Positions 8,912-17,183 of a stretch of DNA of 42,998 nucleotides are shown in pieces; position 1 is the first letter of the stretch, and every line of letters starts with the position of its first letter. Source of the DNA: RUG14186 sp964644555 (GTDB taxonomy: Bacteria > Bacillota > Clostridia > Eubacteriales > Anaerofustaceae); NCBI GenBank assembly GCA_964644555.1, contig CAZXWI010000002.1:1-42998 (forward strand), written 5' to 3'. Position numbers and translations under genes: made by a program. The notes under the pieces are model-generated. The model searched no databases. It saw nothing but the letters and a program-made list of their open reading frames with translations, and was not told where the DNA came from.

Positions 8912-9796
8912 ATGAAAGGAATTATTTTGGCAGGTGGCTCAGGCACACGCTTATATCCTTTGACGATGGTAACATCAAAACAACTTTTGCCTATATACGA
9001 CAAACCTATGGTGTATTATCCTTTATCAAGCCTTATGCTTGCCGGAATCAAAGATATACTTATCATTTCCACCCCAAGCGACATTTCAAATTTTGAAAGA
9101 CTCCTAGGTGACGGAAGTCGCTACGGCTTAAATTTAAGCTATAAAGTGCAGCCCTCTCCCGATGGGCTTGCACAGGCATTTCTTTTGGGAGAAGAGTTTA
9201 TCGGAGATGATACATGTGCAATGATTCTCGGAGATAATATTTTTTACGGCAACGGATTTTCATCTCTTCTCAGACAAGCCGCAAAGGATACCGAGGAGGG
9301 GTATGCCACTGTTTTCGGATACTATGTCAATGATCCGGAGCGTTTCGGTGTTGTTGAATTTGATGATAGAGGAAATGTAATCAGCGTTGAGGAAAAGCCT
9401 GCAAACCCCAAGAGCAACTATTGCATAACGGGATTGTATTTTTACGATAAACGAGTTTGCGAAATGGCAAAAAAAGTAGTTCCGAGCAGCCGAGGCGAGC
9501 TTGAGATAACCGACCTTAACAGGTTTTATCTTGAGGATAAAACCCTTAAAGTTCAGCTTTTGGGCAGAGGGTTTGCATGGCTTGACACAGGCACTATGGA
9601 CAGTTTGCTTGATGCATCGAACTTTGTGGCAACCATAGAAAAAAGACAAAGCATAAAGATTGCGGCAATCGAAGAAATAGCGTACAATAACGGCTGGATA
9701 AGTAAAGAAGAGCTTATAAAATCGGCTCAGCTCTACGGCAAATCCCCATATGGCGAACATCTTAAACGAGTTGCCGAAGGAAAAATAAAATATTAA
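8912..9796 (+). CDS. rfbA: Glucose-1-phosphate thymidylyltransferase
   Basis: Makes dTDP-glucose from dTTP and glucose 1-phosphate, the first step to dTDP-rhamnose. The 294 residues match RmlA: LAGGSGTRLYPLT nucleotide loop at the N-terminus, then SKQLLPIYDKPMVYYPLS, LGDNIFYG, VEEKPANPKS, ITGLYFYD and WLDTGTMDSLL. AAGGAGAGAG precedes the ATG. It is followed by rfbC after 10 nt and rfbB after a further 17 nt. Confidence 0.96.
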   Translation: MKGIILAGGSGTRLYPLTMVTSKQLLPIYDKPMVYYPLSSLMLAGIKDILIISTPSDISNFERLLGDGSRYGLNLSYKVQPSPDGLAQAFLLGEEFIGDDTCAMILGDNIFYGNGFSSLLRQAAKDTEEGYATVFGYYVNDPERFGVVEFDDRGNVISVEEKPANPKSNYCITGLYFYDKRVCEMAKKVVPSSRGELEITDLNRFYLEDKTLKVQLLGRGFAWLDTGTMDSLLDASNFVATIEKRQSIKIAAIEEIAYNNGWISKEELIKSAQLYGKSPYGEHLKRVAEGKIKY

Positions 9797-9806
9797 AGAG
9801 GCAATA

Positions 9807-10352
9807 ATGGAAATCATTGAAACATCGCTTGATGGTGTATATGTAATCGAACCGACAGTTCACGGAGATTATAGGGGATATTTTACGGAAACATTTAAAA
9901 AAGAGATATTCGATAAAACCATTCCCGGAATAGAATTTGTGCAGGATAACGAAAGTTTCACCGCCAAAAAAGGAACTCTCAGAGGGCTTCATTTCCAAAA
10001 TGCACCAATGGCTCAGGCAAAACTCATCAGAGTAACGAGGGGGGCTGTTTTGGATGTGGCTGTGGACTTAAGAAAGGATTCGAAAAACTACCTTAAATGG
10101 GTATCCGTTGAACTTTCCGATGAAAACAAGAAACAATTGTTCATTCCGAGAGGGTTTGCTCATGGCTTTGTGAGTTTAACCGACGATGTACAGTTTGTGT
10201 ATAAAGTGGATAATTACTACAGCGCCGAGTGCGACCGTTCAATCAGATTCGATGACAGTTCAATCGGGGTAAATTGGGGAATAGAAAACCCGATATTATC
10301 CGATAAAGATAAAAACGCTCCGCTTCTTTGCGAGAGTGATTGCAATTTTTAG
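9807..10352 (+). CDS. rfbC: dTDP-4-dehydrorhamnose 3,5-epimerase
   Basis: Epimerises C3 and C5 of dTDP-4-keto-6-deoxyglucose. The 181 residues show the RmlC cupin signatures: VHGDYRGYFTETF, QDNESFTAKKGTLRGLHFQ with the active-site His, RVTRGAVLDVAVDLR, LFIPRGFAHGF and YKVDNYYS. AGAGG lies before the ATG. It sits between rfbA and rfbB in one transcription unit. Confidence 0.96.
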   Translation: MEIIETSLDGVYVIEPTVHGDYRGYFTETFKKEIFDKTIPGIEFVQDNESFTAKKGTLRGLHFQNAPMAQAKLIRVTRGAVLDVAVDLRKDSKNYLKWVSVELSDENKKQLFIPRGFAHGFVSLTDDVQFVYKVDNYYSAECDRSIRFDDSSIGVNWGIENPILSDKDKNAPLLCESDCNF

Positions 10353-10369
10353 ATAAGAGGTAATGTCTA

Positions 10370-11389
10370 ATGAAAATATTGGTTACCGGAGGTGCCGGCT
10401 TTATCGGCGGAAATTTTGTTTATTATCAGCTTAATAATCACCCGGAAGATGAAATTATATGCCTTGATGTACTGACATATGCGGGAAATATGTCTACCCT
10501 CAGCGAGGCGATGAAAAATCCGAACTTTACTTTTGTCAAGGGTGATATTGCCGACAAAGAGTGCGTAGAAAAGCTTTTCGAAGAATATAAACCGGATATT
10601 GTGGTAAATTTTGCCGCAGAATCCCATGTGGACCGCTCCATAGAAGATCCGGGACTGTTTCTCAGAACTAATATTTTAGGCACTCAAACTCTTATGGACG
10701 CATGCAGAAAGTACGGCATACAAAGGTATCATCAGGTTTCCACCGATGAAGTTTACGGAGATCTGCCCCTTGACAGACCCGATCTGTTCTTTACGGAAGA
10801 TACACCCATACATGCTTCCAGCCCATATTCGGCAAGCAAGGCTTCGGCTGATTTGATAGTGTTGGCATATTTCAGAACATATAATTTGCCCGTTAGCGTA
10901 TCACGATGCTCCAACAACTACGGTGCATATCATTTTCCGGAAAAGCTCATTCCGCTTATGATATACAGAGCTTTGAATGACGAAAGTTTGCCTGTATACG
11001 GCACGGGAGAAAATGTAAGGGATTGGCTGTATGTCGATGATCATTGTGCGGCAATAGACCTTATCATAAGAAAAGGCAAAGCAGGTGAAATATATAATAT
11101 CGGTGGGCATAACGAAAGAAGCAATCTCGATGTTGTCAAAACCATTTTGGCAAATTTAGGTAAATCGGAAGATCTTATCACTTTCGTTAAGGACAGACCC
11201 GGCCACGACAGAAGATATGCAATAGATCCGACTAAAATAAACAGAGAGCTGGGCTGGAGCCCGACGACGAGTTTTGATGAGGGAATTAAAAAGACCATAA
11301 AATGGTATCTCGAAAACCGCAAATGGTGGGAAGATATCATTTCGGGCGAATATAAAAATTATTACGAAAAAATGTATGCGGATCGGTAG
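10370..11389 (+). CDS. rfbB: dTDP-glucose 4,6-dehydratase
   Basis: NAD-dependent short-chain dehydrogenase of 339 residues that makes dTDP-4-keto-6-deoxyglucose. The N-terminal VTGGAGFIGGNFV is the NAD loop. AESHVDRSIEDP, STDEVYGDLP, the YSASKASAD catalytic Tyr/Lys segment, SRCSNNYGAYHFPEKLIP, RDWLYVDDHC and RPGHDRRYAID are all family signatures. AGAGG is placed upstream of the ATG. The fourth enzyme of the route, rfbD (reductase), is not found in this window. Confidence 0.96.
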   Translation: MKILVTGGAGFIGGNFVYYQLNNHPEDEIICLDVLTYAGNMSTLSEAMKNPNFTFVKGDIADKECVEKLFEEYKPDIVVNFAAESHVDRSIEDPGLFLRTNILGTQTLMDACRKYGIQRYHQVSTDEVYGDLPLDRPDLFFTEDTPIHASSPYSASKASADLIVLAYFRTYNLPVSVSRCSNNYGAYHFPEKLIPLMIYRALNDESLPVYGTGENVRDWLYVDDHCAAIDLIIRKGKAGEIYNIGGHNERSNLDVVKTILANLGKSEDLITFVKDRPGHDRRYAIDPTKINRELGWSPTTSFDEGIKKTIKWYLENRKWWEDIISGEYKNYYEKMYADR

Positions 11390-11397
11390 TATGATTT

Positions 11398-12696
11398 ATG
11401 AAAGCTAAAATCAGAAAAATAATTTCGTTATTAATTGTTGTGTTGATTCTTTTGTCTTGTGCTTCTTGCACAGACTCTACGAAGAAAGTTTATAAAATAG
11501 GTGTGCTGCTAAAGGATAACGATAGCGATTTTTCGCTGGTATACGCATCTATGTTATCTGATATGTTTACTCAAATTGAGGATAGCCACACCGATTACTC
11601 CGTAACCATATTGTCATCTGAAAATTCTCACGAAAGGCAATTAAGCCAAACCGAAGTTTTTGCCAATCAGCAATACGATGTTTTGGTGGTTGAATGTGTA
11701 GATTATACAAAGGCGCTTGAGATTGTATCAAGGGCAGTTGCGTTATATGAAATCGACGAAGAAACCGAACAAAGGTCCGAAGAGGATGGAAATGGCGAAG
11801 ATATAAACGATAATGCCGATAATGTAAATGATAAAGGCGATGATGATGAAGAGCCTATTGATAATGAGTTAAGCGATGGACTGAATGCGGAATCTAATCC
11901 CAGGGTGGACGAAGTATATGTTCCCAATACGAAAGAGGTTATAATTCCGATTATCTTTTTAGGTGATGAACCTGTTTTGGAAGTTGAAATCGAAGCCGAT
12001 AAAGATGCGGAAAATATCGAAAATGCCGAAGAAGAGGATAAAATAGATACCTCTCTTTGCTGCAATATTTTGCTTGATGATGCTTCTCTCATAGAAAACA
12101 TAACCGAAATTATTAAGGATATGCCTTTATCAGGTGATAAAAACGCAAACGGAACTGTGGAATACGCATTCGTATGCAGCGACTCGATTAACGGTGAACA
12201 TAAAGCGTTGATTGAGGCTATAACAAAATATTTCTCGGAAAATAATATCGCATCCGGCGAAACATTCCGATATTTTGCACAAACCAAGGACGAAACTTTC
12301 TATAAAAAGGTAAGAGAAAATATAGAGAAAAACGCCGGCAAAATAGATATAATTTTCTGCCTTACCGATAAGGCGCTCGACAGCGTATATCAGCTTGAAT
12401 TTGAGCAGCCTTCTGACAAAACCGATAATGACAAAACCGAAAAAGAGCCTGCAAAGCTCTATAAAATAGGCAAGGACTATAGCGTAGTGGCAGTTGGCTT
12501 GGAGGATACGAGCGAAAATCTAATGCAAAACTCGGTTATAGATAAATACATTTCCTATGATGTAGAGAGTATGGCACAAAATACCGTGGATAGTGTAATA
12601 AATTTCATTAAACACAGAGAAAAAGATGATTTTGAAGCCGAATCATATTCTTATGAGTATGTGATAAAGACAAAGGAAAATACTTCCTCTAAATAA
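11398..12696 (+). CDS. Lipoprotein with a periplasmic-binding-protein-like fold and acidic inserts
   Basis: A 432-residue protein with a lipoprotein signal (hydrophobic residues 8-20, then LLSC and CASC around C21/C24). The start of the mature part (YKIGVLLKDNDSDFSL), the later Asn/Asp repeats (FVCSDSINGEHKALIEA, DIIFCLTDKALDS) and VVAVGLED resemble a type 1 sugar-binding protein. Three acidic low-complexity stretches, at about residues 117-170, 196-220 and 340-356, interrupt the fold. No transporter gene is adjacent, so it may be a sensor or orphan binding protein rather than an importer part. It lies 8 nt after rfbB without a clear Shine-Dalgarno site and ends at a strong terminator. Function unknown. 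Confidence 0.7.
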   Translation: MKAKIRKIISLLIVVLILLSCASCTDSTKKVYKIGVLLKDNDSDFSLVYASMLSDMFTQIEDSHTDYSVTILSSENSHERQLSQTEVFANQQYDVLVVECVDYTKALEIVSRAVALYEIDEETEQRSEEDGNGEDINDNADNVNDKGDDDEEPIDNELSDGLNAESNPRVDEVYVPNTKEVIIPIIFLGDEPVLEVEIEADKDAENIENAEEEDKIDTSLCCNILLDDASLIENITEIIKDMPLSGDKNANGTVEYAFVCSDSINGEHKALIEAITKYFSENNIASGETFRYFAQTKDETFYKKVRENIEKNAGKIDIIFCLTDKALDSVYQLEFEQPSDKTDNDKTEKEPAKLYKIGKDYSVVAVGLEDTSENLMQNSVIDKYISYDVESMAQNTVDSVINFIKHREKDDFEAESYSYEYVIKTKENTSSK

Positions 12697-12711
12697 AACA
12701 TAAAACAAAAT

Positions 12712-12744
12712 TCTCCTTATTCTTAAAGAGTGAGGAGATTTTTT
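12712..12744 (+). terminator. Terminator after the lipoprotein gene
   Basis: An 11-bp stem (12712-12722 with 12728-12738, two T-G wobbles) and a 5-nt loop are followed by six T. It is a strong intrinsic terminator ending the sugar/lipoprotein unit. Confidence 0.85.
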
Positions 12745-12814
12745 AAAGGAAAGTTTATTATTTAAGGATTAAATAACTTCACTTGCAGGCAAATTGCATT
12801 ATAATTATATGAAA

Positions 12815-12842
12815 TTGCAATAAGTATATATTGTGATATAAT
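12815..12842 (+). promoter_or_regulatory. Promoter of the small unknown gene
   Basis: TTGCAA (12815-12820), a 16-nt spacer ending in TGA, and TATAAT (12837-12842). Both a -35 and an extended -10 are present, 29 nt before the ATG. Confidence 0.75.
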
Positions 12843-12870
12843 AGCTAAGAGTAAAGAGAGGTAAAATTTA

Positions 12871-13095
12871 ATGGATTTCGGAGCAATTTTTAAATTAAAA
12901 CAAGCATGGGAAACATTTGCGGCAAACCACCCGAAATTTCCCGGATTTATCGAAAATGTAAAAAATAAACCCGCTTGCGAAAATATGGAGATAGCCATTG
13001 CCATTCGTTACCCTGACGGATGTGAGTATAAAACGGGAATCAAAGTTAAGCAGTCTGATTTGGAATTATTGGAAACACTTAAAAAGATGAATTAA
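12871..13095 (+). CDS. Small conserved-looking protein of unknown function
   Basis: A soluble 74-residue protein with its own promoter, an AGAGAGG ribosome site and its own terminator, so it is very likely a real monocistronic gene. The N-terminal half has a short helix-like segment (FKLKQAWETFAANHPKFPGF); the C-terminal half looks like a small beta-sheet followed by a helix (IAIAIRYPDG, KVKQSDLELLETLKK). No signal peptide, Cys cluster or DNA-binding motif is seen. I do not recognise a function. Confidence 0.75.
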   Translation: MDFGAIFKLKQAWETFAANHPKFPGFIENVKNKPACENMEIAIAIRYPDGCEYKTGIKVKQSDLELLETLKKMN

Positions 13096-13120
13096 AAAAG
13101 AGTGGGAAACCACTCTTTTT
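13094..13120. terminator. Bidirectional terminator
   Basis: GAGTGG (13100-13105), loop GAAA, CCACTC (13110-13115), with six A before and five T after. It serves the small gene on the plus strand and trmD, which converges from the minus strand. Confidence 0.88.
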
Positions 13121-13129
13121 ATGTGTAAT

Positions 13130-13819
13130 TTATTTGTCTTGTTCATCTTTCGGCAGTAAATCCGGTCTTTTTTCTTTGGTTACTCTGAGTGCTTCATTAT
13201 GCTTATATTCATCGATTTTGGCTTTATGACCTGACAGAAGTATATCGGGTACTTTCATGCCCATGTATTCGTATGGTCTTGTGTATTGCGGATATTCCAA
13301 AAGACCGTTTTCGAATGACTCATCTTCGCTGCTTTCTATGTTGCCCAAAACACCGTTTATATATCGGGAAACACTGTCTATAAAGCACATTGCGGGGATA
13401 TGTCCCCCTGTTACGATATAATCGCCTATGGATACTTCATCGGTAACGCATAAGTCGATAGCCCTTTGGTCGATTCCTTCGAAATGGCCGCACAGCAGGA
13501 TTACTTCGTCATATTTTGCGTAGTGCTTTGCCAATTTGGAATCGAATTTCTTTCCCGTGGGGGTAAAATATATTACGGGGATATCCTTATCCTTTTTTAC
13601 ATCTTTTACGCAGTCGTATACCGGCTGCACCATCATCACCATACCTGCGCCACCGCTGTAGGGATAATCGTCAACGGAAGAATGTTTATCTGTGGAGTAA
13701 TCCCTGATGTTGTAGGAATTAATTTCTATCTGCCCCGAACTAACCCCACGGCCGATAACGCCTGTTTTTTTATATTCCTCGATTAAGTCGGTATACAAAG
13801 TCAAAACATTGAATATCAT
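13130..13819 (-). CDS. trmD: tRNA (guanine-N1-)-methyltransferase
   Basis: Methylates G37 of tRNAs with SAM, preventing frameshifting. The 229 residues contain the deep-knot SPOUT signatures DDYPYSGGAGMVM, LLCGHFEGIDQRA, EVSIGDYIVTGGHIPAM and GLLEYPQYTRP. Two small differences are worth knowing: the segment that reads E-D-S-F around the catalytic Asp in E. coli reads E-S-F here (Asp to Glu by my alignment), and GGE is GGH. Glu variants may be normal in Clostridia. It overlaps rimM by 4 nt and ends at the shared terminator. Confidence 0.95.
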   Translation of the reverse strand: MIFNVLTLYTDLIEEYKKTGVIGRGVSSGQIEINSYNIRDYSTDKHSSVDDYPYSGGAGMVMMVQPVYDCVKDVKKDKDIPVIYFTPTGKKFDSKLAKHYAKYDEVILLCGHFEGIDQRAIDLCVTDEVSIGDYIVTGGHIPAMCFIDSVSRYINGVLGNIESSEDESFENGLLEYPQYTRPYEYMGMKVPDILLSGHKAKIDEYKHNEALRVTKEKRPDLLPKDEQDK

Positions 13820-14310
13820 GCTTTAAGCCCCTTATTTAAATCCGCAAGCATAAGCGAATTTTCCAAATCGACCGACTCTACATATTCGTTGAGGTAGGGC
13901 ATTAAATATGTGTCACCGCCGAGTTTATATTCGATGATATCTGCTGCACCGTTTTGGATAATATCAGTGATTATGCCTTTTTTATCGGAAGATATATCCT
14001 TAATCGTAATGCCCTTTAAATCTTCTATGTAATATTGGCCTTCCTCAAGTTCTACGGCATCTTCTCTTAAAACCTCGGCATATTTGCCACTGAGGGATTC
14101 CGCCATATTTCTGTCGGGAATATCCTTTGATTTTATCAAAACATTGCCTTTATGTATTCTGAGCGATGTTACTTCGTATTTGTTATTTCCAACCAAGAAA
14201 TAAGTAAGACGTGAAAAGCGATCCATATCATCGGTGAGCGGATATAGCTTTATTTCTCCGTGTATTGAATGTGCGCCTACGATTTTTCCTATAACCAATG
14301 TATCTTTCAT
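13816..14310 (-). CDS. rimM: Ribosome maturation factor RimM
   Basis: A 30S assembly factor that binds the 16S 3' domain/S19. The 164 residues show the N-terminal beta-barrel (IGKIVGAHSIHGEIKLYPLTD) and the PRC-barrel start QYYIEDLKGITI. Its partner trmD overlaps by 4 nt, the usual rimM-trmD pair. The rpsP gene that normally precedes is absent here; instead an ATP-grasp gene lies directly upstream. Confidence 0.95.
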   Translation of the reverse strand: MKDTLVIGKIVGAHSIHGEIKLYPLTDDMDRFSRLTYFLVGNNKYEVTSLRIHKGNVLIKSKDIPDRNMAESLSGKYAEVLREDAVELEEGQYYIEDLKGITIKDISSDKKGIITDIIQNGAADIIEYKLGGDTYLMPYLNEYVESVDLENSLMLADLNKGLKA

Positions 14311-14311
14311 T

Positions 14312-15631
14312 TTATTCCTCTGTAAATGTTCCCATCGAAAATCCTCCGTTGTATCCTGCGATAATGCCTTTGTTGGAGGCTCTTGGCAAGAATCCGACTA
14401 ATTTGCCGCCAAACACATAAAGTCCTATCATCGTGCCGAAACGATCTTCGATTAAATTTCCTTCTTTGTCAAAGTAGCTGTTTTTTATTTTGTATGCAGG
14501 GCAATATTCTTGCAGGATAAAATCTTCGGAAATTGCCTTTTCCAAAGCGTTTTCCCATTCCTGCTGGGTTAAGTCGCACCCCACATACACATTTGAAGCT
14601 CCGTACATATCTTTAGGCTTTACCACCCAATTATTTTTGGAATACTTTATTTCGTTGAAATTATAGTTGCCGTTTTTCATTTGGGTGGTGAATGGGAAAT
14701 ACTCTTTTATAAAAGCATTTTCCTCATCGGTGAGTATCTTTTGTATTTGAGGTTTGTCAAGCAGGGCAAAGAGCATTTTGTTGTGAGCAACCTGCGTTTT
14801 AAAATGTCCCATAACGGCTGTTCTGCCTTCAAGAGCGTTTTTTATAAAAGCTTTGGATTCGCCTATTTTGTTCATAAGTTCGCAAGTTTGCGCACGGCGG
14901 TAGACCAAATCTATCTTTTTATCGCCGTAATAAAGGTATTTGTGCTTAAAGTCCAAATCGGGCAAATTCGCCATGATGCACTCATATCCTCTTTTTTCGA
15001 AAGCATGCTTAATGGTTAGGTACTCTATCATGTACGAATTTTCCGCATAATCGACTATGGCAATCACCGGATTTTCGGTCTTGTAATCGGATTTAAAATA
15101 TGAAGAAAGGATACTATCCACCAATTTTTCATAGAGGTCATCGAATTTGAGCGAATATTTTTTTGATATTTCATTGAATACATTCGTTTGCGCAAATGCC
15201 TTTTGTATCTCCATGCACTCACGCATAGCGCCCGTTCCATCGGTATTTATTTCGCAAAACTTAGCCTTGCCGCTTTCCTCGTCATAAAAAATATCCATAC
15301 GCATTATGGGAATTGTGTCGGGGTAGTGGCTGTGAGAAATGATGAGTTTATTAAGTGTATTCGAAAATCCGAAAAGCTTTCGAAATGAACGATCCGAAAT
15401 GAATTTCTTTGTTATTTTATCGAGTATTCGGTATGTTGTATCCACGATATACTCAAAGTTTTTGTATTTATCCTTTGTTACGATATACGGCACATTCAGA
15501 AAACGAACTTCATCTTTGCCGTAGATGAGAGCTTCTCTCTCAAAGGCTTCCTTTAAGGGGGAGAGTTCCTCTTTGAGGTTAGTATTATCATCCTTTACGA
15601 ATTCGTAATATTTATCACATATCGTTGACAT
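14312..15631 (-). CDS. Circularly permuted ATP-grasp / glutathionylspermidine-synthase-like protein
   Basis: A 439-residue cytosolic protein. CEINTDGTGAMRE (about residues 126-138), DLVYRRAQTCEL (about 240-251), AVMGHFKTQVAHNKMLFALL, NNWVVKPKDMYGASNVYVG (around 335-355) and LQEYCPA, ending with RFGTMIGLYVFGGKLVGFLPRAS, fit a permuted ATP-grasp ligase related to glutathionylspermidine synthase C-domains. Such enzymes form amide bonds using ATP; the substrate here is not known. GGAGG precedes ATG 15631. The end lies 1 nt from the rimM start, so the three genes are probably one transcript. The pairing with rimM-trmD may be incidental. Confidence 0.75.
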   Translation of the reverse strand: MSTICDKYYEFVKDDNTNLKEELSPLKEAFEREALIYGKDEVRFLNVPYIVTKDKYKNFEYIVDTTYRILDKITKKFISDRSFRKLFGFSNTLNKLIISHSHYPDTIPIMRMDIFYDEESGKAKFCEINTDGTGAMRECMEIQKAFAQTNVFNEISKKYSLKFDDLYEKLVDSILSSYFKSDYKTENPVIAIVDYAENSYMIEYLTIKHAFEKRGYECIMANLPDLDFKHKYLYYGDKKIDLVYRRAQTCELMNKIGESKAFIKNALEGRTAVMGHFKTQVAHNKMLFALLDKPQIQKILTDEENAFIKEYFPFTTQMKNGNYNFNEIKYSKNNWVVKPKDMYGASNVYVGCDLTQQEWENALEKAISEDFILQEYCPAYKIKNSYFDKEGNLIEDRFGTMIGLYVFGGKLVGFLPRASNKGIIAGYNGGFSMGTFTEE

Positions 15632-15726
15632 GATATCCTCCGAAGTAATATAAACAATCAGTTATAAGCAAATACTATTTTAAGATGTCTTAAATAATTT
15701 TTATGCCGAAACCAATCGGCACAATC

Positions 15727-15735
15727 ATTATATCA
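15727..15735 (-). promoter_or_regulatory. Extended -10 promoter for the ATP-grasp-rimM-trmD unit
   Basis: On the minus strand TGA-TATAAT (-10 at 15727-15732) gives an extended -10, about 95 nt before the ATP-grasp start. No good -35 is seen. A 6-bp hairpin (TGCCGA/TCGGCA, 15704-15721) lies just downstream in the leader. Confidence 0.5.
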
Positions 15736-15802
15736 CAAGGGCTATAAAATACAGCTTTTTTTAGCAAAACTTAATATACAGGTATTGATAAATTAGGCAA
15801 TA

Positions 15803-15811
15803 TGCTATAAT
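15803..15811 (+). promoter_or_regulatory. Extended -10 promoter of glnA
   Basis: TGC-TATAAT at 15803-15811, with TTGATA at 15785-15790 only 15 nt upstream. The start would be near 15818, 27 nt before the ATG. No GlnR-type site (TGTNAN7TNACA) was recognised. Confidence 0.6.
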
Positions 15812-15844
15812 ATATGTAAATATGCTTTGTATCACGGAGGAATT

Positions 15845-17170
15845 ATGAAAGGCGTAACAACTAAAGAAGATGTTCTCAAAAAGGCTCATGAATTGGAACT
15901 TGAGTTTATCCATATGCAATTTACCGACCTTGTGGGAACAATGAAAAATGTTTCAATAACGATAGAACAGCTCGAAAAGGCTTTAAATAACGAAATAATG
16001 TTTGACGGTTCATCAATCGACGGATTCGTCAGAATAGAAGAATCGGATATGTATTTGTATCCCGATATATCCACATTCGAAGTTTTTCCGTGGTGCCCTA
16101 AAGAAGCAAGACTTATTTGTGATATCTACACCATTGACGGAGTTCCATTCGAGGGTTGCCCTCGATACATTTTAAGAAAAGTATTGAAAGAAGCCGAAGA
16201 TATGGGCTTTAAGATGTATGTAGGTCCGGAATGTGAATTTTTCCTGTTTAAGACCGACAAAGACGGCAATTCCACGCTCGTTACCAACGATGATGCCAAC
16301 TACTTCGACCTTGCTCCCGTTGATTTGGGCGAGAGTGCAAGAAGAGATATGGTAACCACATTAAAGCAAATGGACTTTGAAATCGAAGCTTCCCACCACG
16401 AATGTGCACCGGGGCAGCACGAAATCGATTTCAAATATTCCGATGCACTCAACGCTGCCGACGATATCATGACATTTAAGATGGTGGTAAGAGTAATGGC
16501 TCAAAAGCACGGACTTCATGCCACATTTATGCCAAAACCGATTTTCGGCATTGCAGGAAGCGGTATGCATATAAATCAATCGCTTTTTAAAGACGGTGTA
16601 AATGCCTTTGCAGACGAAAGCTCCGAGGATGGGCTCAGTGAAATTTGCCACCAATACATAGCAGGCGTTTTGGCTCATGCCAGAAACTTTGCCGCAATTA
16701 CAAACCCGACTGTAAACTCTTACAAAAGGCTTGTTCCCGGATATGAAGCGCCCCTTTACATCGCATGGTCGCACCGTAACAGAAGCCCTCTCGTAAGAAT
16801 TCCGGCAAAGAGAGGTTCTTCCACAAGAATAGAGCTTAGAAACCCAGATCCGTCCGCAAATCCGTACTTGGCTCTTGCCGCCGTGCTCAGCGCAGGTCTT
16901 GACGGAATCAAGAATCAAATGCCTGTACCGGAACCGATTAATTCCAACCTCTATCAGTTGACAAGCGAAGAAAAAACCGAAAAACATATCGGTATACTTC
17001 CCGACAACTTAAAAGAAGCAATAGATTTGCTCAAAGAAGATGAACTCATGCTCAAAACCTTGGGAGAACACGCTCAAAGGCAGTTTATACACGCCAAGGA
17101 AAGGGAATGGAATAATTACAAAACCAAGATTACCGAATGGGAAATCAAGGAGTATCTTAATAGGATATAA
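15845..17170 (+). CDS. glnA: Glutamine synthetase, type I
   Basis: Makes glutamine from glutamate, ammonia and ATP. The 441 residues fit the GSI-alpha form of Firmicutes. Seen: FTDLVGTMKNV, MFDGSSIDGFVRIEESDMYL, GPECEFFLF, APGQHEIDFKY, GIAGSGMHINQSLF, TNPTVNSYKRLVPGYEAP and RNPDPSANPYLALA. Arg63 corresponds by sequence to Bacillus subtilis R62, the feedback-inhibition residue. The segment NSNLYQLTSEE sits where the adenylylation Tyr loop of GSI-beta lies, but the overall length lacks the beta insertion, so adenylylation is unlikely. The start is ATG 15845, with GGAGG ending 4 nt upstream. A convergent amino-acid importer (17.5-19.8 kb) shares the neighbourhood. Confidence 0.96.
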   Translation: MKGVTTKEDVLKKAHELELEFIHMQFTDLVGTMKNVSITIEQLEKALNNEIMFDGSSIDGFVRIEESDMYLYPDISTFEVFPWCPKEARLICDIYTIDGVPFEGCPRYILRKVLKEAEDMGFKMYVGPECEFFLFKTDKDGNSTLVTNDDANYFDLAPVDLGESARRDMVTTLKQMDFEIEASHHECAPGQHEIDFKYSDALNAADDIMTFKMVVRVMAQKHGLHATFMPKPIFGIAGSGMHINQSLFKDGVNAFADESSEDGLSEICHQYIAGVLAHARNFAAITNPTVNSYKRLVPGYEAPLYIAWSHRNRSPLVRIPAKRGSSTRIELRNPDPSANPYLALAAVLSAGLDGIKNQMPVPEPINSNLYQLTSEEKTEKHIGILPDNLKEAIDLLKEDELMLKTLGEHAQRQFIHAKEREWNNYKTKITEWEIKEYLNRI

Positions 17171-17183
17171 TTACAAGGAAATG

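Noticed and set aside
14669..15524. Several plus-strand open frames within the ATP-grasp gene
   Set aside because: They are antisense shadows of a minus-strand gene with good start signals and family motifs.
16361..16987. A 208-codon antisense frame in glnA
   Set aside because: A shadow of the glnA codon pattern; no start signals.
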